Source: Runella zeae DSM 19591
GTDB lineage: Bacteria; Bacteroidota; Bacteroidia; Cytophagales; Spirosomataceae
Reading direction: 5' to 3'
Length of the DNA stretch: 64,000 nt
Assembly (NCBI RefSeq): GCF_000423565.1
Contig: NZ_KE384039.1
Span: 1-64,000 of the forward strand
In this document: positions 52,921-61,917 of the stretch, piece after piece
Layout: every line of letters begins with the position of its first letter
How positions within the stretch are numbered: the first letter of the stretch is position 1
Program-made: the position numbers and the translations under genes
The notes under the pieces: generated by a model
Told to the model about the DNA's origin: nothing
What the model saw: only the letters and a program-made list of their open reading frames with translations
The model's database searches: none

Positions 52921-53247
52921 CTATGCAGGTTGAATATGGCCTGTCGGCTTCCAAAATACCCGTATGTGACTAGTGTCTACTTTAGATTTGGCTTTGGCAA
53001 GGTCGTAATTTTCCTGCACCTTTAGCCAAAATTCTGCTGTCGTATTGGGGAATGCTGTGCCCAAGCGGATGGCCATTTCGGGCGTTACGCTCTGCTTGCC
53101 ATTGATAATTGAGGACAAGGTTTTACGGGTCGTACCTAAGCCCTCGGCTACTTCCGCAACTGTTAATCTTTGTCCTGTTTCTTCGCGTAACCCTTCGATG
53201 GTTTCGCGGATTAATTCTCCTGGGTGGGCGGGGTCAAATAGTGCCAT
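52921..53247 (-). CDS. HigA-family antitoxin (XRE)
   Basis: 108 residues. DPAHPGELIRETIEGLREE is the HigA opening, the helix-turn-helix LTVAEVAEGLGTTRKTLSSIING is at residues 28-50, and MAIRLGTAFPNTTAEFWLKVQENYDL is the conserved end. HigA normally pairs with a HigB toxin encoded just upstream, but the 167 bases upstream hold no HigB-like frame. It may therefore be a solitary antitoxin or DNA-binding protein. Confidence 0.9.
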   Translation of the reverse strand: MALFDPAHPGELIRETIEGLREETGQRLTVAEVAEGLGTTRKTLSSIINGKQSVTPEMAIRLGTAFPNTTAEFWLKVQENYDLAKAKSKVDTSHIRVFWKPTGHIQPA

Positions 53248-53414
53248 AGTTTTGCTCTTTTAATGTAACATGCCACGTGTCAATGTGTTTATTTGAGGCT
53301 GTGTAATTTTATAGACTTAAATGTTAAATCCCCCTGATTGATGATAAATTGTTTATGCTGCGGTTTAAATCTATGCTGATGCTGACTGTGTATTTTAGAA
53401 TTAATTTAAAAAAT

Positions 53415-54494
53415 TTAAGCCTGTATTTCAAAAGCTACTGTTTTGACTCGTTGGCTCAGAGTACCATCGGGCCAAGTTTCTTCCAAAATCATGGATTGTG
53501 CAGAGGGAAGTTCAAATACCTGTTGCATATTGCGAATAGAGGCGGAAGGAACACCTTGTTTTTCAAGATTTTGCAACAAAATAGAGGATTCCCGTACAGA
53601 AATTTTCTCAGACAATAAAGTGTTTAGTGCTGCCCGATTTTTTACTCTAGCAGCATTGGTATCAAATCGTGGGTCTTCCAATAAGGCTTCTAGCTCTAGT
53701 TGATAGCACAAATGAGCAAACTGTTTTTCGGTGCCTATTGCCAATACAATCTGCTGCCCATCGCTACAAGTATATAGGTCGCCGTAGGGAGCGATATTGG
53801 GATGTTGAGTTCCCATGCGTTGAGGGATATAGCCACCCATGAGCCAGTTAGTAGCTTGATTGACCAATGAAGCTACTGCGGCTTCAAACAAAGAGGTTTG
53901 TACGAAGGCCCCTTTTCCGGTTTGGGTGCGGCGAAGTAGGGCGAGTAGAATACCCTCTTTGAGTTGGTGGGCGGCTAAAACATCAATCAACGCAACGGGC
54001 ATCTTGACAGGCAGCCCGTCAGCTTCGCCATTCATGTACATAAAACCCGCCTCGGCTTGGAGTACTACGTCAAAAGCAGGGCGTTCGCTTTCAGAATCGA
54101 AGGCGTTGAGTTGAGCAAAAATAAGAGAGGAATTGAACGCCGAAAGAGTGGCATAATCTACGCCTAGTTTTTGGGCAACTTGCAGACGGTAATTACTAAT
54201 GACGATGTCGGCGGTTTCAATAATATCATAAAGTTGCTGACGGTCAGTGAGGTTTTCTAAATCTAATAAAAGGCTAGTTTTATGCCAATTGACACTTGCA
54301 TAGTAAGCCGAGAAAGAAGAGACTGGATTTTCGGAGGGGAGTTTCCAAGTGCGAGTCATATCACCTCCCGTTTTTTTGTTTTCGATTTTGATAACTTCTG
54401 CCCCAAGTTCGGCAAAAAACATGCCCACTGCTGGCCCCGCCAACACGCTAGCAAGCTCGACGACTTTAAGCGTGTCTTTAAAAAAATCTTTCAT
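53415..54494 (-). CDS. Family III CoA-transferase (CaiB/BaiF)
   Basis: 359 residues. Family signatures VVELASVLAGPAVGMFFAELGAEVIKIE at the start, ISNYRLQVAQKLGVDYATL, and DVVLQAEAGFMYMNGE; a conserved LIDVLAAHQL segment follows near residue 167. These enzymes move CoA between carboxylic acids through an aspartyl-CoA intermediate. The acid is not apparent from sequence. Confidence 0.9.
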   Translation of the reverse strand: MKDFFKDTLKVVELASVLAGPAVGMFFAELGAEVIKIENKKTGGDMTRTWKLPSENPVSSFSAYYASVNWHKTSLLLDLENLTDRQQLYDIIETADIVISNYRLQVAQKLGVDYATLSAFNSSLIFAQLNAFDSESERPAFDVVLQAEAGFMYMNGEADGLPVKMPVALIDVLAAHQLKEGILLALLRRTQTGKGAFVQTSLFEAAVASLVNQATNWLMGGYIPQRMGTQHPNIAPYGDLYTCSDGQQIVLAIGTEKQFAHLCYQLELEALLEDPRFDTNAARVKNRAALNTLLSEKISVRESSILLQNLEKQGVPSASIRNMQQVFELPSAQSMILEETWPDGTLSQRVKTVAFEIQA

Positions 54495-54591
54495 GGTATT
54501 AACTGCTTATTTACTCCAAATTTGTCATATATTCTTTGATTTCCCCTAATGATTCGGTTATTTTACTCCATCAATAAAATCAGACAATATT

Positions 54592-55143
54592 ATGAATGAC
54601 GGATATAGTCCTGAAGAAATAGAACTTCTAAAAGAAGAATGCCGCGAAGCCGGTACCAATTTTGTTCATTGTGACGATGAAGAAGATAGTATGGCCGACC
54701 AAGGCGAACTGGCACATGTGCAGTTTGTTGGAAATTATAAAGGCCAAGAGGTGATTTACGATGCTATTATCTATACCCTACGCTTACATCATAGTAGTTT
54801 GGTATACGAAAAAGCCGTAGAACAAGCCCAAAAAGTATATCCTAAATACTTGCCTCTGGATGAGCGCGGCCCCGGTTTTAACATGAGCCCTGAAGAGGAA
54901 GAAGAAGCCGAAGAGCTAATCACCGAATTGATCGAAACCTTCGAAGAAGAAGAAGCGGTAAAAGTAAAAGAACACTTGGAGATTGAAACCGATTTTGAAT
55001 ATGGCGTAGGACTAGATGCTAGTTTGAATGTAGAAGCCATTACGGACGACGTAGTTTCAAAATTTATCGAAGATTTTAACAGTGGCCGTCTGAAATTGGA
55101 CACGACACTTTATTCGTTTACGAGCGACGAAGACGACGAATAA
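54592..55143 (+). CDS. Acidic protein of unknown function
   Basis: 183 residues, strongly acidic. A centre of about 20 residues is mostly glutamate (PEEEEEAEELITELIETFEE), and the ends are also rich in Asp/Glu (TSDEDDE). The surrounding sequence is well-ordered (LAHVQFVGNYKGQEVIYDAIIYTLRLHHSS), so it is unlikely to be a simple linker protein. No signal or membrane segment. No family recognised. Confidence 0.6.
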   Translation: MNDGYSPEEIELLKEECREAGTNFVHCDDEEDSMADQGELAHVQFVGNYKGQEVIYDAIIYTLRLHHSSLVYEKAVEQAQKVYPKYLPLDERGPGFNMSPEEEEEAEELITELIETFEEEEAVKVKEHLEIETDFEYGVGLDASLNVEAITDDVVSKFIEDFNSGRLKLDTTLYSFTSDEDDE

Positions 55144-55164
55144 CTCCTTCGAGCAAACCTTTAA

Positions 55165-55200
55165 AAAAGAGGGAAGTCCGTAAGGGCTTCCCTCTTTTCT
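55165..55200. terminator. Two-sided terminator
   Basis: AAAAGAGGGAAGTCC (55165-55179) pairs with GGGCTTCCCTCTTTT (one G-U), T-rich on the plus side and A-rich upstream. It separates the acidic protein gene and the LysE operon. Confidence 0.85.
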
Positions 55201-55210
55201 ATGGATGGCG

Positions 55211-55843
55211 TTAGGAATTAGCCTTTTTGGCAAAGGCCAAATACGCCCCTAAGCCAATCATCATGAGGCCAGTGATTTTATTTTGAAGACGTGCAAAATT
55301 GGGAAGTTTGTTAAAATAATTACCCGCTTTTCCAAACACAACCGCCACTAAGCCGTTTACCAAAGTTCCTGATAAGTTGAACCAAACTCCCAAAAATAGG
55401 ATTTGCCATTTGAAGTTTTCGGCCTCTACGTGCGCAAATTGTGGCAAAAAAGCCAAGAAAAACAACGCTACTTTCGGATTAAGGGTATTGGTATAAACAC
55501 CCTGCCAAAAGATTTTTTTGAGGGGAATTACTTCCACTTTAGAGTTGGTTGACAGGTGGCTTTTATCTAACAAAGCGGTGATACCTAAATAACACAGATA
55601 GCCCACTCCCAGAAACTTAACGATATTGAAAGCCACCGCCGACTTTGCAATGAGTACCGACAGTCCCAAAACAGCAGCTAAGGTATGAATTAAACACCCC
55701 CCTGCAATTCCCAATGCCGATACGATTCCTGCTTTGATGCCTTGGGTAGTACTACGCGTAGCGACGTATATCATATCGGCACCTGGGGTGAGGTTGAGCA
55801 TTAGGGTAGCAAATGCAAAGAGCAAAAAATCACTGGCATTCAT
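55211..55843 (-). CDS. LysE/RhtB-family translocator
   Basis: 210 residues with about six hydrophobic helices. FATLMLNLTPGADMIYVATR at the N-terminus (LysE motif with PG), then ALGIAGGCLIHTLAAVLGLS and FNIVKFLGVGYLCYLGI. The family exports amino acids or related small molecules. It is the last gene of a minus-strand operon after the dioxygenase (15-base gap). Confidence 0.92.
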   Translation of the reverse strand: MNASDFLLFAFATLMLNLTPGADMIYVATRSTTQGIKAGIVSALGIAGGCLIHTLAAVLGLSVLIAKSAVAFNIVKFLGVGYLCYLGITALLDKSHLSTNSKVEVIPLKKIFWQGVYTNTLNPKVALFFLAFLPQFAHVEAENFKWQILFLGVWFNLSGTLVNGLVAVVFGKAGNYFNKLPNFARLQNKITGLMMIGLGAYLAFAKKANS

Positions 55844-55858
55844 CTGAAAAGGAGGTAG

Positions 55859-56464
55859 TTAATAATAATTAGGAATATTTTTTCCTAAAGTTATATCTCT
55901 TTTGCCAATCCAGATACCTTTTTCATTTTTGTTGAGTTTAATAATGCCCGAACCGCCGCGATTTTGGGCATTTTGTAAGTCTTTTTGAGTGAGGAGGGGG
56001 TCATCTTCAAACTGATATTCGTCAATCCAATATTCATTTTTTTGCGGCTCCTTGATGATAGGATGGATATGGGCCGCAAATCGCTGATTAGGGTAGGCTG
56101 CTGGGCGAATCGTACTAAACTGATAGCGACCTTGGGCATCAGTTTTCATCCATCCTCGTAGGTGTCCATGCCGCCGCCCGTGCTTTTGGGCGGCGGTAGG
56201 TTTGTATTCACCTTTTACGTCCGTATGATATACGTACAAGATAACGCCCGCCGCTGGTGTTTTACCGTCTTTTTGGTAAATCGTACCGCTAATTATCATA
56301 CGTTCGCCTTCTTCTTTGGGAGAGGCGAGGGTGGTTTGCCAATGCAGCTGCTCTGGAATACCTTCAAACATCAGCTCGCAATCTTCGCAACCACCTCCTA
56401 TTTTTTGGCAATAACCCACAGAAATGGTAGCGGCACACATCAAAGTTAAGGTCAGCTTTTTCAT
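55859..56464 (-). CDS. Intradiol ring-cleavage dioxygenase-like protein, exported
   Basis: 201 residues from ATG 56464, with signal peptide MKKLTLTLMCAATISVGYC. The intradiol fold is seen in LYVYHTDVKGEYKPT-type (VILYVYHTDVKGEY near residue 80), the ligand tyrosine, and HIHPIIK with the two His near residue 135. Classic enzymes cut catechols with Fe(III). An exported version is unusual but known in Bacteroidota and Planctomycetes. It sits between LysE and the TonB receptor. Confidence 0.82.
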   Translation of the reverse strand: MKKLTLTLMCAATISVGYCQKIGGGCEDCELMFEGIPEQLHWQTTLASPKEEGERMIISGTIYQKDGKTPAAGVILYVYHTDVKGEYKPTAAQKHGRRHGHLRGWMKTDAQGRYQFSTIRPAAYPNQRFAAHIHPIIKEPQKNEYWIDEYQFEDDPLLTQKDLQNAQNRGGSGIIKLNKNEKGIWIGKRDITLGKNIPNYY

Positions 56465-56516
56465 TTGTTTTTTATATAAATTATCCGAAAATCTCCTCTC
56501 AAAAAAGCAAGGCATC

Positions 56517-58919
56517 TTAGTTTTCGCCGCCTTTTTTATCATCGTTGTTGATACTTTTCTTACTGCGCTGAGGCTGGTTGCTCATTTTTCCAAATTCATA
56601 AGAAAAACTTACTCGCCAACCCCGATTGAAGAACCGACTCATGCCGTCTTGGACAAAGGTAGGGGAGGAAAATTGAATTTTTTGTTCGATATAAGGGGCA
56701 AAAAAGTTGTCTAAACCTAGACTAACAGAGCCTTTTTTCTTTAAGATTTCTTTTTGTAAAGCTACATTGTAATAGGCATAGCCTCCGATTTTCCCTTGGA
56801 GCATTACCCGTGGTGAATTGAAAAAGCCAAAGAATTGGGCTTTCAAGCCTTTGCCAAAATCATAAGTAGAATTAAGGTTGAGGCGGTACATCCAATTGGA
56901 ATTTTGAGTCTGTAGAGCTGGACTATTGAGGATATTATAATACAAATTGATAGAGCCATTAGAAGTGAATTTTTTCTTGATTTTGGCCGAACCACTCAGC
57001 GTGAGCCCGTAGGAGATATTTTGAGAGATGTTCTGAAAGGTCAAATTGGAGACACCTTCACTATCTACGGTGCGGATGCGTTCGATGGCATTGTTGGTTT
57101 GGCGCATGAAAAAGGTCGCATTGACCGATGACTCTTTGATATAAACGTTGTAGCTTGCTTCGGCACTATGAGTCAGCTCGGGGTTGAGGTAGGGATTGCC
57201 CGAATAGGTTGACTGAGGCTCACTCGCATTTACGTAAGGGTTTAGAAACCAGAGCATAGGCCGCTGGATTCGTTGTGAGTAGCTGAGTTTTAATTTTTGG
57301 TTTTTTGGTAAGTTTCTCGAAATACTGACATTAGGAATGATATTGCCGTAATTGTTCGAGAAAGGAACCTTGCCCGCCAAAAACTGCGCCTGAATAAAAG
57401 TATGCTCATAGCGAGCGCCGGCATTGATACTCCATTTGTTTTTGGAAGTACGCGAGTAGGCAAGGTAAGCAGAGGCTACTTGCTGGTTATAATCAAAGAC
57501 ATTGGCAAGTGCGGGTACATCCTGAAAATCATCACTTCCGTCGAGGGCGGTGGCTACTCGATAGTCGCTTTTTACATTTCTCAAAATACTCTTAGCCCCG
57601 ATTTCTAAGGTACTTACGCTATCAAGCGGATTGGTAAAGTCGATTTGAATAGTCCCTTCATAATTGCGACTTACGTTAGGGCTTTTTTCGCGGTAATAAA
57701 TAATGTTTTCGGCGTTGAGTTGGTCGAGGTTGTAATAGCTATCTTCTGCTTCTTTCGAAAACATCGTCAGAACGTTAAATTCTTTTTTAGGCTTTTTGAA
57801 AGTCTTATTATAGTCAATGTTGAGCGTACCCCCGTCCCAATCATAAATACGATACAATTTTCGGGTAAACAAAGAAGGATTGGCCGTGCCGCTCGAAAAT
57901 TCATTGAAATAATCAAAATTCATGGCGTTTTTGCCATCATAAAAATTGAGTCCTGCACTCAAACGATTAAGGGTATCGATATCCCATTCAGCCGAAATGG
58001 TACTATAAAGATTTTCGCCACCGCCTCTAAATGAAGTATTTTGAATAAGCGTGGTTTGATAGCTTTCGACGGTAGAGAGGCGAGTCATGCTATTTTCGCC
58101 TAGGTTACGCCATTTGTTAAAACCTCCTCTTGCCGATACCCCAAAGCTTTTTTTACGGTAGTTGAGCGAGCCGTTGTAGTTATCATTCCAGCGTCCAAAA
58201 GACGTATTGGCTTTGCCGTTGATGCCCTGTAAATTGTTTCGTTTGGTGATGATGTTGATGATGCCTGCGGTGCCTTCGGCGTCGTATTTGGCAGAGGGTG
58301 AGGTGATTACCTCAATCTGCTTGATGTCGTCGGCGGGGATGAGTTTCAGTACATCGGCAATGCTCTTCGCCATCAGATTGGAAGGCTTATTGTTGATGAG
58401 TACTTTGATGTTTGAACTTCCACGGAGTTCGACGTTGCCGTCCAAATCTACCGCAATAGAAGGGATTTTGCGCAATACATCGCCTGCATTTCCTCCCTTG
58501 ATTGTGATGTCTTTTTCGGCATTATACACAAGGCGGTCGGGTTTGTCTTCAAACAAAGCCTTTTGCTCTACGACCCTTACTTCATTGAGTTGTTGGGCGG
58601 TTTGTGAAAATGAAATAACGCCTACATCTAGGTCATTGTCTTGGCTTACTTTTAGTCCCCTCACTATTTTATCTTGATAGCCTACGAAGGTAATTCGGAT
58701 CTCGTAGGTTCCGTCAGCTACTTTCAAAAACACGAATTTGCCAGTTACGTCGGAAGTTGCACCTTCTAAAATTTTGTTGTTTTGCAAGAGTGCCACCGTT
58801 GCAAATTCAACAGGTTTGCGAGATGCAGAATCAAGGATAAAACCTGTGATTTGTGATTTTTGGGCAAAAGCGTAGCCCGTAAGCCCTAAAAATAGGGCCA
58901 AGCAGCATAGATGTTTCAT
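56517..58919 (-). CDS. TonB-dependent outer-membrane receptor (OMP_b-brl_3 type)
   Basis: 800 residues. Signal peptide to about residue 19, then a carboxypeptidase-regulatory-like domain (SQITGFILDSASRKPVEFAT), then a plug (SIADVLKLIPADDIKQIEVITSPSAKYDAEGTAGIINI near residue 190) and a barrel to the C-terminus. Barrel strands repeat throughout. It would import a substrate using TonB energy. It is the first gene of the operon with the dioxygenase and LysE, hinting at uptake and handling of one compound (inference). Confidence 0.92.
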   Translation of the reverse strand: MKHLCCLALFLGLTGYAFAQKSQITGFILDSASRKPVEFATVALLQNNKILEGATSDVTGKFVFLKVADGTYEIRITFVGYQDKIVRGLKVSQDNDLDVGVISFSQTAQQLNEVRVVEQKALFEDKPDRLVYNAEKDITIKGGNAGDVLRKIPSIAVDLDGNVELRGSSNIKVLINNKPSNLMAKSIADVLKLIPADDIKQIEVITSPSAKYDAEGTAGIINIITKRNNLQGINGKANTSFGRWNDNYNGSLNYRKKSFGVSARGGFNKWRNLGENSMTRLSTVESYQTTLIQNTSFRGGGENLYSTISAEWDIDTLNRLSAGLNFYDGKNAMNFDYFNEFSSGTANPSLFTRKLYRIYDWDGGTLNIDYNKTFKKPKKEFNVLTMFSKEAEDSYYNLDQLNAENIIYYREKSPNVSRNYEGTIQIDFTNPLDSVSTLEIGAKSILRNVKSDYRVATALDGSDDFQDVPALANVFDYNQQVASAYLAYSRTSKNKWSINAGARYEHTFIQAQFLAGKVPFSNNYGNIIPNVSISRNLPKNQKLKLSYSQRIQRPMLWFLNPYVNASEPQSTYSGNPYLNPELTHSAEASYNVYIKESSVNATFFMRQTNNAIERIRTVDSEGVSNLTFQNISQNISYGLTLSGSAKIKKKFTSNGSINLYYNILNSPALQTQNSNWMYRLNLNSTYDFGKGLKAQFFGFFNSPRVMLQGKIGGYAYYNVALQKEILKKKGSVSLGLDNFFAPYIEQKIQFSSPTFVQDGMSRFFNRGWRVSFSYEFGKMSNQPQRSKKSINNDDKKGGEN

Positions 58920-59069
58920 GGTTTAGATTATTTGGCTGTCAAAAAGAGTGAGTGAATAGATTTTGTGGTTAGGATGGATTTTGTCGTGGATACTCTATTT
59001 TTTTGAATTGGTTACAGTAAGGAGACATTTTTTTAGAGAATGTTGCATCAGCTTTCTATTTTTTGGGCT

Positions 59070-59900
59070 TTAGTTAACTTTTATTACCCTGACTTGATTC
59101 TTAAGATTAGCTTCCAATACCCAAAGGCTATTTTCGTTATCAAAAATACCCCCTGTAGGCATCCATTCTTTTGTAGAATGATATATTACTGATACCACAC
59201 CTTGAGGAGTTATTTTTTTGACTGATTGTTGACTTATTACCGCCACATACATATTAGCATGAGAGTCGTCCCAAATCCCGAAAATATTATTGTTGGGTTT
59301 GCGGTTTGGGTCTTCTCCTGTGATGCCGTCCAAATCTTTTGCTACTAATACCCTTTTTTTGTTGACGATTTTGTACAAATCATTGTCGTCAACGTAGTAA
59401 AAAGTGCCATTTTTCTGACAAAATTGCCAGCGTACATCATGAGTAGGAATCGTTGCGAGCCATTCTATTTGTTGCGAGGCCGAAAGCCGCATCCAATCAC
59501 TTCCTTTTTTGCTTTTGATGAGCCAATATCTGTTTCCGAAAGCATCGCCTACAAAACTATAATTCTGGAGAAAGCCTTTGGTATGAGGTCTTATTTTACT
59601 AAATTTTCCATTGATGTCATATTTCCATATAAAATGCCCCCACTCATTGGTTGCTTCGCCTTCATACCAAAGATGCTCACCGTATAGATTATCGTTGGCA
59701 TCTATGTAAAGTTGATGGGTATGCACGTTCGGGATGACTACTTTTTTGTTTTTGCCGTCTGCGGATATTTTCCAAACACGCTCAGTATCAGTGTAGAAAA
59801 TATCTCCTTTGGTGTTTTTGACAATACCTATACCAGGATGAGACCATGAGTAGGTTGTCACCAAAGTGCAAAAAAGAATTTGGTAAATAATCGCTTTCAT
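59070..59900 (-). CDS. Secreted beta-propeller-like protein (SMP-30/NHL type)
   Basis: 276 residues from ATG 59900. Signal peptide MKAIIYQILFCTLVTTYSWS. The body repeats blade-like units (GDIFYTDTERVWKISADGKN, GTFYYVDDNDLYKIVNKKRV, GVVSVIYHSTKEWMP), as in NHL/SMP-30 propellers. No enzymatic residues can be named. Single gene, minus strand. Confidence 0.6.
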   Translation of the reverse strand: MKAIIYQILFCTLVTTYSWSHPGIGIVKNTKGDIFYTDTERVWKISADGKNKKVVIPNVHTHQLYIDANDNLYGEHLWYEGEATNEWGHFIWKYDINGKFSKIRPHTKGFLQNYSFVGDAFGNRYWLIKSKKGSDWMRLSASQQIEWLATIPTHDVRWQFCQKNGTFYYVDDNDLYKIVNKKRVLVAKDLDGITGEDPNRKPNNNIFGIWDDSHANMYVAVISQQSVKKITPQGVVSVIYHSTKEWMPTGGIFDNENSLWVLEANLKNQVRVIKVN

Positions 59901-60073
59901 TTTTTTTTGTTTTTGATGATACAAAGGAAAGTAGTGTAGATAAAGGGAGATAATTTCTTAGGTGAGAAGATAAAAATACTTGATAAAAGGCACCCTAAAA
60001 GCACTCGTCAAGGGATTTAGATGTTTGACGTAAATTATTTGGGCTACAACCCCACAATTCCCTAACTTTCAGC

Positions 60074-61111
60074 ATGGAAATACTTTTTAGATATCGGATA
60101 GACCACATCTTGTTTTGGGTGGCAACGATTTCATTTCATGCCTACAACCGCAGCTATATTATTGACAAATTGAGCTGGGGCGATTTTGTGGTGGAACTAT
60201 TGGTACGAAATCTCCTGCTGGCGGGCGTCATTTATGGTAATTTATGGGTATTGATTCCACGGTTATTCAATACGAAGCGGTATGGGATGTATTTTTTGAG
60301 CCTAGCAGGGTTGGTTCTGACCTATGTACTTTTCAAAAATCTCCACGATATGTATCTATATGGCTATGTATTGGGAGATACCAAACGACAAACATTGTGG
60401 GTCAATACCTTTTATAATGTCTCTATCGCGGTGTTTTATGCCATTTTTAGCATGGCTATTTGGCTGAGCAGAGAGTGGTTTTATCAAAGAGAATTGGTAC
60501 AAAAAATAAGAAATGAACAACTGGCAACAGAACTGCAATACCTCAAATCGCAGATGAACCCACATGTGGTTTTTAATACCCTCAATCTTATCTATGGCTC
60601 TATTCATAAAACCAACCCTGTAGCACGACAGCTAGTGGTGCAGTTTTCAGATTTGCTACGGTATCAGTTGTATGAATGCAATGCAGAAAAAGTAGGTATC
60701 GAAAAAGAAATAGAATACCTCCAAAACTACATTAATCTTCAGCGTTTACGGAAAAATGACAATTTGAAGGTTGAGGTAAATTTTCATCAGGATATACAGG
60801 GTATTTTGATAGCTCCCTTGCTTTTTTCTCCTTTTGTCGAAAATGCCTTCAAGTTTGTAAGTGACCATGCTCATGCTTTAAATAGGATTGATATTCAGAT
60901 GTTTATAGAAGAAGGTGCTTTGGTGTTTTTGTGTAAAAACACTAAGAATGAAAAACAGATGAAGCCTCAATCATCGCCGGGGGGCATTGGCATTGCCAAC
61001 GTAAAAAGGAGATTGGAGTTACTTTATCCTCGGTGTTATGAACTCGAAATTCGGGAAACAAACGAATTATTTGACGTTTTTCTAAAAATCAACTTAAAGC
61101 CAAGCCTATGA
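60074..61111 (+). CDS. LytS-family sensor histidine kinase
   Basis: 345 residues. Four or more N-terminal helices (FVVELLVRNLLLAGVIYGNL, YGMYFLSLAGLVLTYVLF), then the His_kinase region with phospho-acceptor motif QMNPHVVFNTLN near residue 175 and the ATPase SPFVENAFKF segment near residue 255. It overlaps the regulator gene by four bases. Signal unknown. Confidence 0.92.
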   Translation: MEILFRYRIDHILFWVATISFHAYNRSYIIDKLSWGDFVVELLVRNLLLAGVIYGNLWVLIPRLFNTKRYGMYFLSLAGLVLTYVLFKNLHDMYLYGYVLGDTKRQTLWVNTFYNVSIAVFYAIFSMAIWLSREWFYQRELVQKIRNEQLATELQYLKSQMNPHVVFNTLNLIYGSIHKTNPVARQLVVQFSDLLRYQLYECNAEKVGIEKEIEYLQNYINLQRLRKNDNLKVEVNFHQDIQGILIAPLLFSPFVENAFKFVSDHAHALNRIDIQMFIEEGALVFLCKNTKNEKQMKPQSSPGGIGIANVKRRLELLYPRCYELEIRETNELFDVFLKINLKPSL

Positions 61112-61815
61112 AAATCAATTGTTTGATAGTAGATGATGAGCCTATAGCTCGTCAGATTTTGCGAGAATTTGTGGAAGATTTGGAGTGGCTATACCTAGTG
61201 GGTGAAGCCGAAAGCCCTTTGAAGGCCATCAATCTACTAGCGCAGCACTCGATTGATTTGCTTTTTCTGGATATTGAGATGCCTCAAATGAGTGGGCTAG
61301 AACTTCTTAAAAAAATACCAAATCCGCCTGCCGTCATTGTGACAACGGCCTATCCACAATATGCCTTAGAGGGGTTTGAGTTGGATGTGTTGGATTATTT
61401 ATTAAAGCCCATTTCGATTGAGCGTTTTATAAAGGCTGCTTTGAAGGCCAAAGGTTTTTGTGAACAAAAAAATAAAAATTTGACTACAAGTGCTGATTAT
61501 TTTTTTGTAAAGTGTGACGGAAAAATCGAACGAATAGAAATAAAAGATTTGCTGTATGTCAAAGCTTTAGAAAACTATATTGTTTTACAAACTACTCAGC
61601 GCAAATACATTACCTATTTGACCATGCGAGGCTTAGAAGAGTATTTGCCTACTGAGCAGTTTGTCAAAATTCATAAATCTTACCTCGTACCTGTGGGTAA
61701 AATTGACCGTATAGAGGGCAACGAAATCCATGTAGGTGACGAGAAGCTACCCCTAAGTCGCAATCTACGAGCCGAAGTATTAGAAAAAATAGAATCCAAG
61801 TTCGTTAAAAGATAA
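61108..61815 (+). CDS. LytTR-family response regulator
   Basis: 235 residues. Receiver domain with the acceptor Asp in LLFLDIEMPQMSGLELL (near residue 54) and the Lys block LLKPISIERF, then a LytTR DNA-binding domain (KIHKSYLVPVGKIDRIEGN). It is translated with the kinase (4-base overlap). No target operon is obvious; the next gene runs in the other direction. Confidence 0.95.
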   Translation: MKINCLIVDDEPIARQILREFVEDLEWLYLVGEAESPLKAINLLAQHSIDLLFLDIEMPQMSGLELLKKIPNPPAVIVTTAYPQYALEGFELDVLDYLLKPISIERFIKAALKAKGFCEQKNKNLTTSADYFFVKCDGKIERIEIKDLLYVKALENYIVLQTTQRKYITYLTMRGLEEYLPTEQFVKIHKSYLVPVGKIDRIEGNEIHVGDEKLPLSRNLRAEVLEKIESKFVKR

Positions 61816-61917
61816 CCTTCTGAGTAATTGCTCAAAGTTAGTTTCTATTATTTTTTATTCCGAAAATAGGTCTAATTGGTTGTAAGTCTTTTATTTACGA
61901 TTAACGGATAACAGACT

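Noticed and set aside
56465..56542. Upstream extension of the dioxygenase gene
   Set aside because: It would overlap the TonB receptor end and precede the signal peptide.
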